From positions 1 through 56,158 of the forward strand of contig CAAELX010000005.1 of the NCBI GenBank assembly GCA_900756925.1: a stretch of 56,158 nt of DNA. Reading direction: 5' to 3'. The position numbers and the translations under genes were made by a program. This DNA is from an uncultured Roseburia sp. GTDB taxonomy: Bacteria; Bacillota; Clostridia; Lachnospirales; Lachnospiraceae. The notes below the pieces were generated by a model. The model ran no database searches. It saw nothing but the letters and a program-made list of their open reading frames with translations, and was not told the DNA's origin. Shown piece after piece: positions 44,386 to 56,095 of the stretch. Numbering within the stretch: the stretch's first letter is position 1; each line of letters begins with the position of its first letter.

Positions 44386-45672
44386 GTGACCAAAGAGAAG
44401 AAAAGGGAAATTACAAGTATAACGATAGGGATCCTGGCAGGTGTATGCCTGTGTGCAATTCTGACAAAAGCAGGATTGCCGCCGGAGAGGATCATGTTGA
44501 TCCTTGCAGTATGTATTGGATCTGTTCTGATACATCGCAGAAGAGCGGCTTGCAGTGAGAATTATATAAAGAAACTTCTGGGACTGGAAGTGAGGGCAGA
44601 CAGGGACTTCAGATATGACTGGTTGAGAGTGCTGGCAGTTGTAATGGTTATTGTTACACATGCAGTGCAGGTAGATCTGTCACTGGGACTGGTCACGGAT
44701 GAACGCCAGATATTTATCTGTAATATTGTGTATATGCTGTGCCTGGCATGCAACCTGATTTATGTCATGCTGAGCGGCGCGCTGTTGATTCCTTATAAAG
44801 AAGAAAAATTATCAGATTTTTATATAAAAAGAGTGGTGAAGGTATTCTTCCCGATGGCGGTCTATTTTATATTCTATCTGTGGCAGAACCGGGAACTGGA
44901 AAATGTGACATGGGGGACTGTAGGAAATATATTTACAAGACTGCTGCAGGGAGATACACCGGAATCTCCACATTACTGGCTGATGTATACCCTTTTGTCT
45001 GTATATATTGTCATTCCACTGTTCCGCTATATGTTTCGCAATATGCCATATAAAATGTTGAGCACGATTGTTGCGATAAGTCTTGTATTGATGGGGATAA
45101 ATCTTTTTTCGCCACTGAAAATCGCACTGACCAGTTTCCTTGCGGGATGGGAAGGTGTTGCGATCATTGGTTACTGGGTGACAAGGCCGGAGACGAAAAG
45201 GTATTATGGCGTGCTTGTCGGGACTGGAATTACAGCATTTGCAGTTATGATTTTAATGATCGCAAAGGAACTGGATTACAGGACTTTATGCTGCAATACA
45301 TCGCCGGTTATGACATTGATCAGTGTGGGGATTTTTGCATTTGTATATGGAAGAGATAAGATATTTGGAAGAGGAAATGCGCTGCTGAATATTTTGAGTA
45401 AATACAGCTATTCACTGATTTTAATACACTGGTGGAGCCTGCATTGGATCACAAGAGGAAGACTTGGCATACAGGTGACGCAGTATCATGGCGGAGGTCT
45501 GGTCCTTTCTCTTTTGGTGACTCTTTTTGTATCGCTGCTTGCTGCTATCTGTATCGATAATTTTGTTATGGTTTTTGTGGAACAGATTTTCTGGTGGATG
45601 CTAGAAGGTGTGAAGAAGCTGACAGGAAAAACAGCTCTGACAGTAAAACGCAATTATAAAATGAAAAAATGA
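44386..45672 (+). CDS. Membrane acyltransferase, acyltransferase-3 (OafA) family
   Basis: This 428-residue protein has about 11 hydrophobic segments. The family signature near the start is 'RYDWLRVLAVVMVIVTHA', containing the conserved Arg and His, followed by 'YVMLSGALLI' and 'FYIKRVVKVFFP'. Members O-acetylate or succinylate surface polysaccharides, peptidoglycan or lipids. The GTG at 44386 has GGGGAGG 8 nt upstream. It interrupts the usually contiguous rplL-rpoB order and has its own promoter; downstream rpoB also has one. Confidence 0.88.
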   Translation: MTKEKKREITSITIGILAGVCLCAILTKAGLPPERIMLILAVCIGSVLIHRRRAACSENYIKKLLGLEVRADRDFRYDWLRVLAVVMVIVTHAVQVDLSLGLVTDERQIFICNIVYMLCLACNLIYVMLSGALLIPYKEEKLSDFYIKRVVKVFFPMAVYFIFYLWQNRELENVTWGTVGNIFTRLLQGDTPESPHYWLMYTLLSVYIVIPLFRYMFRNMPYKMLSTIVAISLVLMGINLFSPLKIALTSFLAGWEGVAIIGYWVTRPETKRYYGVLVGTGITAFAVMILMIAKELDYRTLCCNTSPVMTLISVGIFAFVYGRDKIFGRGNALLNILSKYSYSLILIHWWSLHWITRGRLGIQVTQYHGGGLVLSLLVTLFVSLLAAICIDNFVMVFVEQIFWWMLEGVKKLTGKTALTVKRNYKMKK

Positions 45673-45680
45673 AAAAGGGG

Positions 45681-45710
45681 TTGACGTTTTCTCTTGGCTT
45701 GTTATATAAT
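45681..45710 (+). promoter_or_regulatory. Promoter for rpoBC
   Basis: TTGACG (45681-45686), 18 bp, TATAAT (45705-45710). The leader to 45845 can form three small hairpins (GGGC/GCCC, ACCGC/GCGGT-like, CAACAG/CTGTTG) before GAGAGGTGA. Confidence 0.8.
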
Positions 45711-45845
45711 ATAGGTTGCACTATTGTGGTGCTTTGGGCTTATCGCCCGTTGAATGAAAGTTCACTTACCGCAATATGCAGGCGGTAGATTCTATACAAC
45801 AGGCTTTGGTCTGTTGAAAATAAAAAAACGAGAGGTGAAACGTCA

Positions 45846-48800
45846 ATGGAGAAAAACAGAATACGTCCGGTGAAAGCCGGAAAAGGCATGCGTATGAGTT
45901 ACTCAAGACAGAAAGAGGTATTGGAAATGCCAAACCTTATAGAAGTTCAGAAAGACTCCTATAAGTGGTTCTTAGACGAAGGCTTAAAAGAAGTTTTCGA
46001 CGATATCTCTCCGATTGCAGATTACAGCGGTCATCTGAGTCTGGAATTCGTAGACTTTACTCTGTGTGAAGACGATGTGAAGTATACGATCCCTGAGTGC
46101 AAAGAAAGAGACGCAACATATGCAGCACCTTTAAAAGTAAAGGTAAGACTTCACAACAAAGAAACAGATGAAATCAACGAGCATGAGATTTTCATGGGCG
46201 ATCTTCCTTTGATGACTGAGACAGGTACTTTCGTAATCAATGGTGCAGAACGAGTAATCGTCAGCCAGTTGGTTCGTTCCCCAGGTATCTACTACGGTAT
46301 CGACCACGATAAAGTAGGTAAGACATTGTATTCCTGTACTGTTATTCCAAACCGTGGTGCATGGTTAGAATATGAAACAGACTCCAATGACGTATTTTAC
46401 GTTCGTGTAGACAGAACCAGAAAGGTGCCGATCACAGTCTTAATCCGTGCACTTGGTCTTGGAAGCAACCAGGAGATCATCGACATGTTCGGCGAGGAGC
46501 CGAAGATCGTGGCAAGTTTTGGAAAAGACGTTGCAACGAACTACGAAGAAGGTCTTCTTGAATTATATAAAAAGATCAGACCGGGCGAACCGCTTTCCGT
46601 AGAGAGCGCTGAGAGCCTGATTAACGCTATGTTCTTCGATCCTAGAAGATACGACCTGGCAAAGGTTGGACGTTATAAGTTCAACAAGAAGCTGGCATTA
46701 AAGAACCGTATCAACGGACAGGTTCTTGCAGAGGACGTAGTGGATGTTACAACTGGTGAGATCATTGCAGAGGCTGGAACAGAAGTGACCAGGTCTATCG
46801 CAGATGATATCCAGAATGCTGCTGTTCCATATGTATGGATTCAGACCGAGACAAGAAATGTCAAGGTTCTTTCCTCCATGATGGTTGACCTGACACATTA
46901 TGTGGACTGCACCCCGAAGGAACTTGGCATCACAGAATTAGTATACTATCCGGTACTTGCACAGTTAATGGAAGAATATCCGGATGCAGAAGATTTAAAA
47001 GAAGCCATTAAGAAGAATGTCCATGACCTGATTCCGAAGCATATTACGAAGGATGATATCTTTGCGTCCATCAACTATAATATGCACTTGGAGTATGGTA
47101 TCGGACATGATGACGATATCGATCATCTGGGCAACAGACGTATCCGTGCGGTTGGTGAGTTATTACAGAACCAGTACAGAATTGGTCTGTCCAGATTAGA
47201 GAGAGTTGTCCGTGAGAGAATGACAACCTTAGATCTCGACGGAATTTCGCCACAGAGCTTAATCAACATTAAGCCTGTAACAGCAGCTGTCAAAGAGTTC
47301 TTCGGATCCTCCCAGCTGTCCCAGTTCATGGATCAGAACAACCCTCTTGGTGAGCTGACCCATAAGAGACGTCTGTCCGCATTAGGACCAGGCGGTCTGT
47401 CCAGAGACCGTGCCGGATTCGAGGTTCGAGATGTTCACTACTCTCATTATGGACGTATGTGCCCGATTGAGACGCCTGAAGGTCCTAACATCGGTCTGAT
47501 CAACTCTCTGGCAAGCTATGCACGTATCAACGAGTATGGTTTCATTGAGGCACCATACCGTAAGATTGATAAATCAGACCCTAAGAATCCTCGTGTCACA
47601 GACGAAGTTGTATACATGACAGCTGACGAGGAAGACAATTATCATGTAGCACAGGCGAACGAGGCTCTGGATGCAGAGGGACACTTTGTCCGTAATTCTG
47701 TATCTGGTCGTTACCTCGATGAGACACAGGAATACGAGAAGACTATGTTCGATTACATGGACGTATCTCCTAAGATGGTGTTCTCTGTTGCTACCGCACT
47801 GATCCCGTTCTTACAGAACGACGATGCAAACCGTGCGTTAATGGGATCCAACATGCAGCGTCAGGCAGTGCCGCTTCTTACAACAGAAGCTCCTGTTGTA
47901 GGTACCGGTATGGAGACCAAGGCTGCCGTTGACTCCGGTGTCTGCGTAGTGGCTAAGAAACCGGGTGTGATCGAGAGCTCTGAGTCCAACCAGATCATCA
48001 TGAAGAATGATGATGGAACAAGAGACGTATACAAGCTCACAAAGTTCTCCAGAAGTAACCAGTCTAACTGCTACAATCAGAGACCGATCGTGTTCAAGGG
48101 TGATCACGTAGAGGCAGGTGAGGTAATCGCAGACGGACCATCTACTTCCAACGGCGAACTTGGACTTGGAAAGAACCCGTTAATCGGATTCATGACCTGG
48201 GAAGGTTACAACTACGAGGACGCGGTTCTGTTAAGTGAGAGATTAGTACAGGATGATGTATACACATCCATCCATATTGAAGAATATGAAGCAGAAGCAC
48301 GTGATACCAAGCTCGGACCGGAAGAGATTACCCGTGACGTTCCAGGTGTCGGTGACGAAGCATTAAAAGACCTTGATGAGAGAGGTATCATCCGTATTGG
48401 TGCGGAAGTCCGTGCCGGTGATATCTTAGTCGGAAAGGTTACTCCGAAGGGAGAGACTGAGCTGACCGCAGAAGAGAGATTGTTACGGGCAATCTTTGGC
48501 GAGAAAGCAAGAGAAGTACGTGATACTTCCTTAAAGGTACCACACGGTGAGTACGGTATCATCGTGGATGCGAAAGTATTCACAAGAGAGAACGGAGATG
48601 AGTTATCTCCGGGCGTAAACCAGGCAGTCCGCATTTACATTGCACAGAAGAGAAAGATCTCTGTCGGTGATAAGATGGCCGGACGTCATGGTAACAAGGG
48701 TGTCGTTTCCCGTGTATTACCAGTAGAAGATATGCCATTCCTTCCAAATGGCCGTCCTCTTGATATCGTATTAAACCCGTTGGGTGTGCCTTCCCGAATG

Positions 48801-49706
48801 AACATCGGTCAGGTCCTTGAGATCCACTTAAGCCTTGCTGCGAAAGTATTAGGCTTTAACATCGCAACACCTGTATTTGACGGCGCGAAGGAGATCGATA
48901 TCCAGGATACACTGGAACTTGCCAATGATTATGTTAATACCGAATGGGAAGAATTCGAGGCAAAATATAAAGATGTCTTAGGCGAAGAAGTCATGAAGTA
49001 CTTATGGGACAACAGAGACCACAGAACACTGTGGAAGGGTGTTCCGATTTCCCGCGATGGAAAAGTACAGCTCCGTGACGGACGTACAGGAGAACCGTTT
49101 GATTCACCTGTAACAATTGGACACATGCACTACCTGAAACTGCATCACCTGGTAGACGATAAGATCCATGCACGTTCTACCGGTCCTTACTCCTTAGTAA
49201 CCCAGCAGCCACTTGGTGGAAAAGCGCAGTTCGGTGGACAGCGTTTCGGTGAGATGGAGGTTTGGGCACTGGAAGCTTACGGTGCAGCTTACACCCTGCA
49301 GGAAATCTTAACTGTAAAATCTGACGATGTTGTCGGACGTGTTAAGACTTACGAAGCAATCATCAAGGGCGATAATATCCCTGAACCGGGTATTCCGGAG
49401 TCTTTCAAGGTATTGTTAAAAGAGTTACAGGCATTAGGTCTGGATGTAACCCTGTTAGATGATGAGGGAGAAGAAGTAGAACTGATGGAGACCAGCGAGT
49501 ATGGCAATACAGATCTGAACTCTATCATTTCAGGTGATAAAGACTTCACATTTGAAGATAGTGAATCATTCTCCAAGATGGGATTCACAAAGAAGGAATT
49601 TAATTCAGAAAACGAAGAGCTTGTCGATGTGGAAGAGGAAGAAGAGGATGACGATGATGATTCCGACTTCTACGACGATATGTCTGACGATGAATTTGAA
49701 GAATAG
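45846..49706 (+). CDS. rpoB: RNA polymerase subunit beta
   Basis: This is a 1286-residue, full-length beta subunit. The rifampicin region near residues 487-515 reads '[20 protein letters not shown]' followed by '[10 protein letters not shown]', i.e. the Asp, His and Ser commonly changed in resistance are wild type. '[15 protein letters not shown]' and '[11 protein letters not shown]' are the active-site segments. The C-terminus ends in a very acidic tail (about 25 residues, mostly Asp/Glu). It is followed by rpoC after 79 bp. Confidence 0.98.
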   Translation: MEKNRIRPVKAGKGMRMSYSRQKEVLEMPNLIEVQKDSYKWFLDEGLKEVFDDISPIADYSGHLSLEFVDFTLCEDDVKYTIPECKERDATYAAPLKVKVRLHNKETDEINEHEIFMGDLPLMTETGTFVINGAERVIVSQLVRSPGIYYGIDHDKVGKTLYSCTVIPNRGAWLEYETDSNDVFYVRVDRTRKVPITVLIRALGLGSNQEIIDMFGEEPKIVASFGKDVATNYEEGLLELYKKIRPGEPLSVESAESLINAMFFDPRRYDLAKVGRYKFNKKLALKNRINGQVLAEDVVDVTTGEIIAEAGTEVTRSIADDIQNAAVPYVWIQTETRNVKVLSSMMVDLTHYVDCTPKELGITELVYYPVLAQLMEEYPDAEDLKEAIKKNVHDLIPKHITKDDIFASINYNMHLEYGIGHDDDIDHLGNRRIRAVGELLQNQYRIGLSRLERVVRERMTTLDLDGISPQSLINIKPVTAAVKEFFGSSQLSQFMDQNNPLGELTHKRRLSALGPGGLSRDRAGFEVRDVHYSHYGRMCPIETPEGPNIGLINSLASYARINEYGFIEAPYRKIDKSDPKNPRVTDEVVYMTADEEDNYHVAQANEALDAEGHFVRNSVSGRYLDETQEYEKTMFDYMDVSPKMVFSVATALIPFLQNDDANRALMGSNMQRQAVPLLTTEAPVVGTGMETKAAVDSGVCVVAKKPGVIESSESNQIIMKNDDGTRDVYKLTKFSRSNQSNCYNQRPIVFKGDHVEAGEVIADGPSTSNGELGLGKNPLIGFMTWEGYNYEDAVLLSERLVQDDVYTSIHIEEYEAEARDTKLGPEEITRDVPGVGDEALKDLDERGIIRIGAEVRAGDILVGKVTPKGETELTAEERLLRAIFGEKAREVRDTSLKVPHGEYGIIVDAKVFTRENGDELSPGVNQAVRIYIAQKRKISVGDKMAGRHGNKGVVSRVLPVEDMPFLPNGRPLDIVLNPLGVPSRMNIGQVLEIHLSLAAKVLGFNIATPVFDGAKEIDIQDTLELANDYVNTEWEEFEAKYKDVLGEEVMKYLWDNRDHRTLWKGVPISRDGKVQLRDGRTGEPFDSPVTIGHMHYLKLHHLVDDKIHARSTGPYSLVTQQPLGGKAQFGGQRFGEMEVWALEAYGAAYTLQEILTVKSDDVVGRVKTYEAIIKGDNIPEPGIPESFKVLLKELQALGLDVTLLDDEGEEVELMETSEYGNTDLNSIISGDKDFTFEDSESFSKMGFTKKEFNSENEELVDVEEEEEDDDDDSDFYDDMSDDEFEE

Positions 49707-49785
49707 GAGCCGTGTTATGGAATCCGGACAGAAACTGTCCGGATGCCGCACAGCTTCTGCAAAACAGAGAAAGGGAGTGTCATAG

Positions 49786-52700
49786 ATGCCAGAAACAACT
49801 AACAAAGAGGCAATGAACCAGTCTGTTTCCTTTGATGCCATCCGTATCGGTTTGGCTTCACCGGAAAAGATCAAAGAGTGGTCCCACGGCGAAGTAAAGA
49901 AGCCGGAAACCATCAACTACAGAACTCTGAAGCCGGAAAAAGACGGTCTGTTCTGTGAGAAGATCTTCGGACCAAGCAAAGACTGGGAATGCCATTGTGG
50001 TAAATATAAGAAAATTCGTTACAAGGGTGTTGTTTGTGACCGTTGTGGCGTTGAAATAACAAAGTCCAGCGTTCGTAGAGAGCGTATGGGACATATCGAG
50101 CTCGCAGCTCCGGTATCCCATATCTGGTACTTCAAAGGTATCCCATCCCGTATGGGACTGATCCTTGACCTGTCTCCGAGAACACTGGAAAAAGTTCTGT
50201 ATTTTGCTTCCTATATCGTACTGGACGCAGGCAACACTGCATTACAGTATAAGCAGGTACTCTCCGAGGGAGAATATCAGGATGCAAGAGAGCAGTATGG
50301 CAATACATTCCGTGTAGGAATGGGTGCTGAGGCAATCCAGGAGCTGTTACAGGCGATCGACCTGGAGAAAGATTCCGCAGAGTTAAAAGCAGAGTTAGAA
50401 GATGCAACCGGTCAGAAACGTGCCAGAATCATCAAGAGACTGGAAGTAGTAGAAGCTTTCCGCGAGTCCGGCAACAAACCGGAATGGATGATCATGACAG
50501 TTGTTCCGGTTATCCCGCCGGATTTACGTCCAATGGTACAGTTAGACGGTGGACGTTTTGCAACATCTGACTTAAATGATTTATATAGAAGAATTATCAA
50601 CAGAAATAACCGTTTAAGAAGACTTCTTGAGTTAGGTGCTCCGGATATCATCGTCCGCAACGAGAAGCGTATGTTACAGGAAGCTGTTGATGCACTGATC
50701 GATAATGGCCGTCGTGGACGTCCTGTTACCGGTCCTGGAAACAGGGCATTAAAGTCCTTATCCGATATGTTAAAGGGTAAATCAGGACGATTCAGACAGA
50801 ACTTGCTCGGTAAACGTGTTGACTACTCCGGACGTTCTGTTATCTGTGTTGAGCCGAAGTTAAAGATTTACCAGTGTGGTCTTCCAAAAGAGATGGCAAT
50901 CGAATTATTCAAGCCTTTCGTTATGAAGGAACTCGTTGCAAACGGATCCGCGCACAATATTAAGAGTGCCAAGAAGATGGTAGAGAGACTTCAGACAGAG
51001 GTGTGGGATGTCTTAGAAGATGTCATCAAAGAGCATCCGGTTATGTTGAACCGTGCCCCTACACTTCACAGATTAGGTATTCAGGCATTCGAGCCAATCC
51101 TTGTAGAAGGTAAGGCAATTAAGCTTCACCCATTGGTATGTACCGCATTCAACGCCGACTTCGACGGTGACCAGATGGCTGTACATCTTCCATTATCCGT
51201 TGAGGCGCAGGCAGAGTGCAGATTCATGCTTCTGTCCCCGAACAACTTACTGAAACCATCTGACGGTGGTCTGGTAGCGGTTCCTTCACAGGATATGGTC
51301 CTCGGTATTTACTACCTGACACAGGAGAGACCGGGAGCTAAGGGAGAAGGCAAAGTATTCAAGAGTGTGAATGAAGCAATTCTTGCATATGAGAATAAGG
51401 CGATCACACTTCATTCCAGAATTAAAGTCCGCATGAGAAAGACCATGCCGGATGGAAGAGAACTTACTGGAACAGTAGAATCTACATTAGGACGTTTCAT
51501 CTTCAACGAGATCATTCCTCAGGATCTTGGATTCGTAGACAGAAGCATTCCTGGAAACGAACTCAAGCTGGAAGTTGATTTCCTTGTTGCAAAGAAGCAG
51601 AATAAGCAGATCCTTGAGAAAGTAATCAATATCCATGGAGCTACCAAGACAGCAGAGGTGTTAGACGCTGTTAAGGCTATGGGTTACAAATATTCCACAA
51701 GAGCAGCAATGACCGTATCTATTTCAGATATGACTGTACCACCTCAGAAGCCTGAGATGATCAAAGCTGCACAGGATACCGTAGACAGAATTACAAAACA
51801 GTACAAACGTGGTCTTATTACAGAGGAAGAGCGTTACAAAGAAGTCGTTGAGACATGGAAAGAGACCGATGATGAGCTTACAAAAGTGCTTCTGGAAGGT
51901 CTTGACCGTTACAACAACATCTTCATGATGGCTGACTCCGGAGCCCGTGGTTCTGATAAACAGATCAAACAGCTTGCCGGTATGCGTGGTTTGATGGCTG
52001 ATACAACCGGTAAGACAATCGAGCTTCCTATTAAGTCAAACTTCCGTGAAGGTCTTGACGTACTGGAATACTTCATGTCTGCGCACGGAGCACGAAAAGG
52101 TATGTCCGATACTGCACTTCGTACAGCCGATTCCGGATACCTGACAAGACGTCTGGTAGACGTATCACAGCATATGATCGTCCGTGAGTCTGACTGCTGT
52201 GAAGGAAAGAACAGAGAAATCCCAGGTATGTGGGTAACCGCATTCATGGATGGAAAAGAAGAGATCGAGAGCCTTCAGGAACGTATTACAGGTCGTTTCT
52301 CCTGCAATACAATCTGCGATAAAGACGGCAATGTCATCGTAAAAGCGAACCATATGATCACACCGAAGCGTGCAGCTGAAGTGATGAGCCGTGGTGTAGA
52401 TGAGAATGGCAATCCGATCGAGAAGGTGAAGATCCGTACCGTATTAACCTGCCGCTCTCATATGGGTGTATGTGCGAAGTGTTACGGTGCCAACATGGCA
52501 ACCGGTCAGGCCGTACAGGTTGGTGAGGCCGTTGGTATCATCGCAGCACAGTCCATTGGTGAGCCTGGTACACAGCTTACCATGCGTACCTTCCATACAG
52601 GTGGTGTTGCCGGTACCGATATTACACAGGGTCTTCCTCGTGTCGAGGAAATCTTTGAGGCAAGAAAACCAAAGGGTCTTGCCATTATCACAGAGTTTGG

Positions 52701-53457
52701 CGGCGTAGCCAACATTAAAGACACAAAGAAGAAACGTGAGATTGTCGTAACCAATAATGAAACTGGAGAATCTAAGGCATACTTAATTCCTTATGGTTCC
52801 AGAATCAAGATCACAGATGGAGCAGTCCTTGAAGCCGGTGACGAGCTGACGGAAGGTTCTGTAAATCCACACGATATCTTAAAAATCAAAGGTGTCCGTG
52901 CTGTTCAGGATTACATGCTTCGCGAAGTACAGCGTGTATACCGCCTGCAGGGTGTAGAAATCAACGATAAACATATTGAGTTGATCGTACGCCAGATGTT
53001 ACAGAAGATCCGTGTAGAATCCAATGGTGATTCCGATATGCTTCCAGGTACACTGGTAGATACCCTTGATTTCGAGGATACCAACGAAGTACTTGAGAGC
53101 GAAGGCAAAGAGATGGCAGAAGGATCCCAGGTATTACTTGGTATCACAAAAGCGTCCCTCGCTACAAACTCCTTCTTATCAGCAGCATCCTTCCAGGAGA
53201 CAACGAAGGTTCTGACAGAAGCAGCAATCAAAGGAAAGGTTGACCCATTGATCGGTATGAAAGAGAACGTTATCATTGGTAAACTGATCCCGGCTGGTAC
53301 AGGAATGAAGAGATACCGCAATATCAAGCTTGATTCAGACGTGAACAACGATGATGAGATTGATTTTGATGATTTCGATGATGATTCCTATGAGGATATA
53401 GATACTGAATCTTACACAGAAGAAGAACATCAGGAATCTGAACCAGTAGAAGAATAA
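49786..53457 (+). CDS. rpoC: RNA polymerase subunit beta'
   Basis: This is a 1223-residue full-length beta' subunit. The N-terminal zinc ribbon is '[20 protein letters not shown]', the catalytic magnesium loop '[12 protein letters not shown]' has Asp458, Asp460 and Asp462, and a second zinc site lies in '[13 protein letters not shown]'. '[16 protein letters not shown]' is the trigger-loop region. Like RpoB it ends in a long acidic tail ([19 protein letters not shown]). GGGAG precedes the ATG. Confidence 0.98.
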   Translation: MPETTNKEAMNQSVSFDAIRIGLASPEKIKEWSHGEVKKPETINYRTLKPEKDGLFCEKIFGPSKDWECHCGKYKKIRYKGVVCDRCGVEITKSSVRRERMGHIELAAPVSHIWYFKGIPSRMGLILDLSPRTLEKVLYFASYIVLDAGNTALQYKQVLSEGEYQDAREQYGNTFRVGMGAEAIQELLQAIDLEKDSAELKAELEDATGQKRARIIKRLEVVEAFRESGNKPEWMIMTVVPVIPPDLRPMVQLDGGRFATSDLNDLYRRIINRNNRLRRLLELGAPDIIVRNEKRMLQEAVDALIDNGRRGRPVTGPGNRALKSLSDMLKGKSGRFRQNLLGKRVDYSGRSVICVEPKLKIYQCGLPKEMAIELFKPFVMKELVANGSAHNIKSAKKMVERLQTEVWDVLEDVIKEHPVMLNRAPTLHRLGIQAFEPILVEGKAIKLHPLVCTAFNADFDGDQMAVHLPLSVEAQAECRFMLLSPNNLLKPSDGGLVAVPSQDMVLGIYYLTQERPGAKGEGKVFKSVNEAILAYENKAITLHSRIKVRMRKTMPDGRELTGTVESTLGRFIFNEIIPQDLGFVDRSIPGNELKLEVDFLVAKKQNKQILEKVINIHGATKTAEVLDAVKAMGYKYSTRAAMTVSISDMTVPPQKPEMIKAAQDTVDRITKQYKRGLITEEERYKEVVETWKETDDELTKVLLEGLDRYNNIFMMADSGARGSDKQIKQLAGMRGLMADTTGKTIELPIKSNFREGLDVLEYFMSAHGARKGMSDTALRTADSGYLTRRLVDVSQHMIVRESDCCEGKNREIPGMWVTAFMDGKEEIESLQERITGRFSCNTICDKDGNVIVKANHMITPKRAAEVMSRGVDENGNPIEKVKIRTVLTCRSHMGVCAKCYGANMATGQAVQVGEAVGIIAAQSIGEPGTQLTMRTFHTGGVAGTDITQGLPRVEEIFEARKPKGLAIITEFGGVANIKDTKKKREIVVTNNETGESKAYLIPYGSRIKITDGAVLEAGDELTEGSVNPHDILKIKGVRAVQDYMLREVQRVYRLQGVEINDKHIELIVRQMLQKIRVESNGDSDMLPGTLVDTLDFEDTNEVLESEGKEMAEGSQVLLGITKASLATNSFLSAASFQETTKVLTEAAIKGKVDPLIGMKENVIIGKLIPAGTGMKRYRNIKLDSDVNNDDEIDFDDFDDDSYEDIDTESYTEEEHQESEPVEE

Positions 53458-53466
53458 ATATATAAG

Positions 53467-53509
53467 AAACTGTCACTTAAGAGCGAATGCCTTGAGTGGC
53501 AGTTTTTTT
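53467..53509 (+). terminator. Terminator after rpoC
   Basis: AAACTGTCACTTAAG (53467-53481) pairs with CTTGAGTGGCAGTTT (53491-53505) through 13 Watson-Crick and 2 G-T pairs, followed by a T run. Confidence 0.88.
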
Positions 53510-53572
53510 CATTCATAGGAAAATACATCCTATGAATGAAAAACGCTCCGCGAGGATCGCACTGCGGCGGAG
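53505..53572. other. Palindromic intergenic stretch after rpoC
   Basis: A perfect 16-bp stem (53505-53520 with 53528-53543, 7-nt loop) overlaps the rpoC terminator T run. It is followed by a CTCCGC/GCGGAG hairpin (53546-53551 with 53567-53572). The region 53458-53787 otherwise holds no gene I can support, only the operator-like site below. Confidence 0.5.
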
Positions 53573-53682
53573 ACGTATTATGCTGCAAAAGAGACCCGCC
53601 ACAGACGGAGAATTCTGCATAAGCCAAGTGTGGAAACGCAAAAAAATGATGTTTTAAAAAGTAAATAGTTATGATATATTAA

Positions 53683-53702
53683 AAACGGAAACGTTATCGT
53701 TT
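53683..53702. promoter_or_regulatory. LacI-family-type operator before the GH31 remnant
   Basis: AAACGGAAACGTTATCGTTT is an inverted repeat centred on CG with 8 of 10 pairs matching, the form bound by LacI/GalR regulators. It lies about 85 bp before the GH31 start, just after a possible TATATT -10 at 53675. It suggests the gene was once sugar-regulated. Confidence 0.5.
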
Positions 53703-53787
53703 GTGCATTTTGCCTAAAAATCAATTTGACAGGTACAAATGAGCAACCGGTGGGGAAGGAGAATATATAAATCAGGAGGGTTCATCT

Positions 53788-54642
53788 ATGTTAAATGAAG
53801 CAGAAACACAATACAATCCACAATATGGTATCCGCAGAACTATTTTTTCGGACGAATATGATTTTCTGACAGTAATAGAGTCCGCAAGTGCAGATGAAAA
53901 GGGAGTACATTTTTTGGTACGCACATGGAAAGAACGTACAGCAGCTGTCTGTGTCACATTTCTGACACCATCGGTATTCAGATTTGTGATGGTACCGGAG
54001 CTGACTGCTGATAGTCACAGACAGCCGGTCGTTGAACATACATCGCAGGAAGGGTTCAAGACAGGAGATGTCAGCTTTACAGAAGATGAGGATAAATATA
54101 TATATGCAACAGAACGGTTGAGTCTGCATTTCTCAAAAAAATACTGGGAAATGTCCATATATCAGAATGGAAAATTATTAACAAAAGAACAGGCATTTGA
54201 TACAAATGTCGACAACCGGTGGAAACAACTTCCAACAGGATTTAAAGTAAATACATTCGGAGAGAGTATATCTACATTTGAACAGTTCGTACTGTTTTCA
54301 GATGAGATGTTCTGGGGATTTGGTGAGAAGTTTACTCACTTTAATAAGCGGGGACAGAAAATCAAATGCTGGCAAAAAGATGCGTTGTCCACCAATACGG
54401 AAGACTCGTATAAAGGTCATCCGTATTTTACAAGCAGCCGGGGATACTCCATATTGTTAAATACATTTACACGTTCATCCTTTGATATGGGTGCGTCTTC
54501 CTGGATCAGTTATCAGATGGACAGCGATGACCCTGTGCTGGATTATATTTTCCTGGCAGAGGAAAGCAGAGATTATAAGAGGCTGTTACAGCAGTATTTG
54601 CAGATAACAGGGCAGATCCCTATGATCCCGCAATGGGCATAA
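53788..54642 (+). pseudogene. GH31 alpha-glycosidase, truncated at the N-terminal third
   Basis: The 284-residue frame has the N-terminal galactose-mutarotase-like domain of GH31 ('MFWGFGEKFTHFNKRGQKI', 'HPYFTSSRGYSILLN') and stops at 'GQIPMIPQWA', exactly where the catalytic barrel should begin. Family members run to about 650-800 residues and the catalytic Asp residues are absent, so it cannot be an active glycosidase. The ribosome binding site (AGGAGGG) and operator-like site are intact. The break coincides with the broken end of the opposing amidohydrolase frame, pointing to one deletion that removed both 3' parts. Confidence 0.85.
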
Positions 54643-54975
54643 GGAAGGATTCTGATGGGCTTTGTGGATCAGATCTGAAATCTGATCCCAGTTCTGCGGT
54701 GTAATCGGATCGGAGATCCCATACAGCTCCTGAATTGCTTTTTGAAGCCATACAAAAAAAGATCTGTACCGCATTTTTTCGAGGAATACGGATCTGCTTT
54801 CGGCCGTTGTACCGGGAGTGACCTGCTGCCATTGTAAATAGGAGTTGCCTATAAGCTTATTCAGATTAAAATCCGCCATTGTCTGCTCCGGCAGGTGATG
54901 AGAATGTGTATTTAAGATCTTGTGAGCAGATATATAATTCATTAATTCCTGTTCTGTCTGATTGGTTGTGTTCAT
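54586..54975 (-). pseudogene. Amidohydrolase (uronate isomerase-like), truncated N-terminal part
   Basis: The minus-strand frame from ATG 54975 begins 'MNTTNQTEQELMNYISAHK' and has the metal-binding 'ILNTHSHHLP' typical of TIM-barrel amidohydrolases, and continues 'SVFLEKMRYRSFFVWLQKA'. About residue 112 the coding sequence runs into the antisense of the GH31 remnant and ends at 54586, so the last 18 or so residues are foreign. AAGGGGG precedes the ATG and an intact promoter lies upstream. Resemblance to glucuronate isomerase-like hydrolases is by motif and size only. Confidence 0.65.
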
Positions 54976-55051
54976 GATAGTGTCCCCCTTCATGATTGTC
55001 TCTGATAGGTGCGATTTCTGATAAAAATCAACTTTTTGCATACCCGTATAA

Positions 55052-55080
55052 ATTGTAACAGTCCGTATTTTCCCTGTCAA
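55052..55080 (-). promoter_or_regulatory. Promoter for the truncated amidohydrolase gene
   Basis: Read on minus: TTGACA (55080-55075), 17 bp, TACAAT (55057-55052). It remains consensus-like although its gene is broken. The rest of 54976-55297 has no supported gene. Confidence 0.75.
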
Positions 55081-55297
55081 TCAATGGAGGCAAAATATAA
55101 ATAATAAGCGTGACATTGATTTATTCCAAAACACAGCTTCTGGTCAAATATGATTGAAAATTTCTCAAGCAAGATGAATAAACAAATGCTGCGAGAAATT
55201 CGTGCCAATAGCAAACAGGAATTGGAGAACGAATTTACCAGTATGTGGGGGAGGATAACTGGGAGGAGAAATATAATAAAGAAAAATACGAAAATGC

Positions 55298-55326
55298 TTG
55301 ACATCTCGGACACTGGCTTATATAAT
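55298..55326 (+). promoter_or_regulatory. Promoter for rpsL-rpsG
   Basis: A perfect TTGACA (55298-55303), 17 bp, perfect TATAAT (55321-55326), about 70 bp before rpsL. Confidence 0.9.
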
Positions 55327-55395
55327 AATTTAGCATGCATGAAACTGCATGTGGTTGAGTAAGAACTCACATAATTTTAACAGGAGGTGAAAATA

Positions 55396-55815
55396 ATGCC
55401 AACATTTAACCAGTTAGTAAGAAAAGGACGTCAGACATCTGTTAAGAAGTCTACAGCACCTGCACTTCAGAAGGGTTACAACTCTTTACAGAAGAGACCT
55501 ACAGACAACCCATCTCCACAGAAGAGAGGTGTTTGTACAGCAGTTAAGACAGCTACTCCTAAAAAACCTAACTCAGCTCTTAGAAAGATCGCCAGAGTAC
55601 GTCTCTCTAACGGAATCGAAGTAACAAGCTACATTCCAGGTGAAGGACACAACTTACAGGAGCATAGCGTTGTTATGATCCGTGGTGGTCGTGTTAAGGA
55701 CTTACCAGGTACCAGATACCACATCATCCGTGGTACACTTGATACAGCCGGTGTCGCTAACAGAAAACAGGCTCGTTCCAAATACGGCGCTAAGAGACCA
55801 AAGGCTTCTAAGTAA
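55396..55815 (+). CDS. rpsL: 30S ribosomal protein S12
   Basis: This 139-residue protein has '[20 protein letters not shown]' with the conserved lysines of the streptomycin region unaltered, and '[20 protein letters not shown]'. The start is the ATG at 55396 after AGGAGGTG; the GTG at 55387 is inside that site. Confidence 0.97.
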   Translation: MPTFNQLVRKGRQTSVKKSTAPALQKGYNSLQKRPTDNPSPQKRGVCTAVKTATPKKPNSALRKIARVRLSNGIEVTSYIPGEGHNLQEHSVVMIRGGRVKDLPGTRYHIIRGTLDTAGVANRKQARSKYGAKRPKASK

Positions 55816-55903
55816 GTAAAAACCAATAGTATCACAAACAGAACTAAAAGGTTTAGTGTTGGAATTGTTTCACTGGAGATAGATTTCCGCACGAACACTA
55901 GGG

Positions 55904-55941
55904 GGAGCGCATGAGCGTTCCGAGATGGGCTTGCCCATTTT
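55904..55941 (+). other. Two hairpins in the rpsL-rpsG spacer
   Basis: GGAGCGC/GCGTTCC (55904-55921) and ATGGGC/GCCCAT followed by TTTT (55925-55941) lie in a 280-nt spacer. The second is terminator-like but short. The spacer is long for rpsL-rpsG and may hold an S7-binding regulatory region; no gene is seen in it. Confidence 0.45.
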
Positions 55942-56095
55942 ACACATGTGAGTACCGTTGAATTAATCGAAATGAAGTTCACTGACAGCATGCTGCATGA
56001 ATCTTCATTGCAGATGTTGCAGAGCCGGGAAACCGGACACAGTAAATGCAGAGAAAGACTCTGTATAGTAAATTATGATTAAGGAGGGAAGAACC

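Noticed and set aside
55150..55362. 70-codon plus-strand frame before rpsL
   Set aside because: It runs through the rpsL promoter, has no ribosome binding site and no recognisable family.
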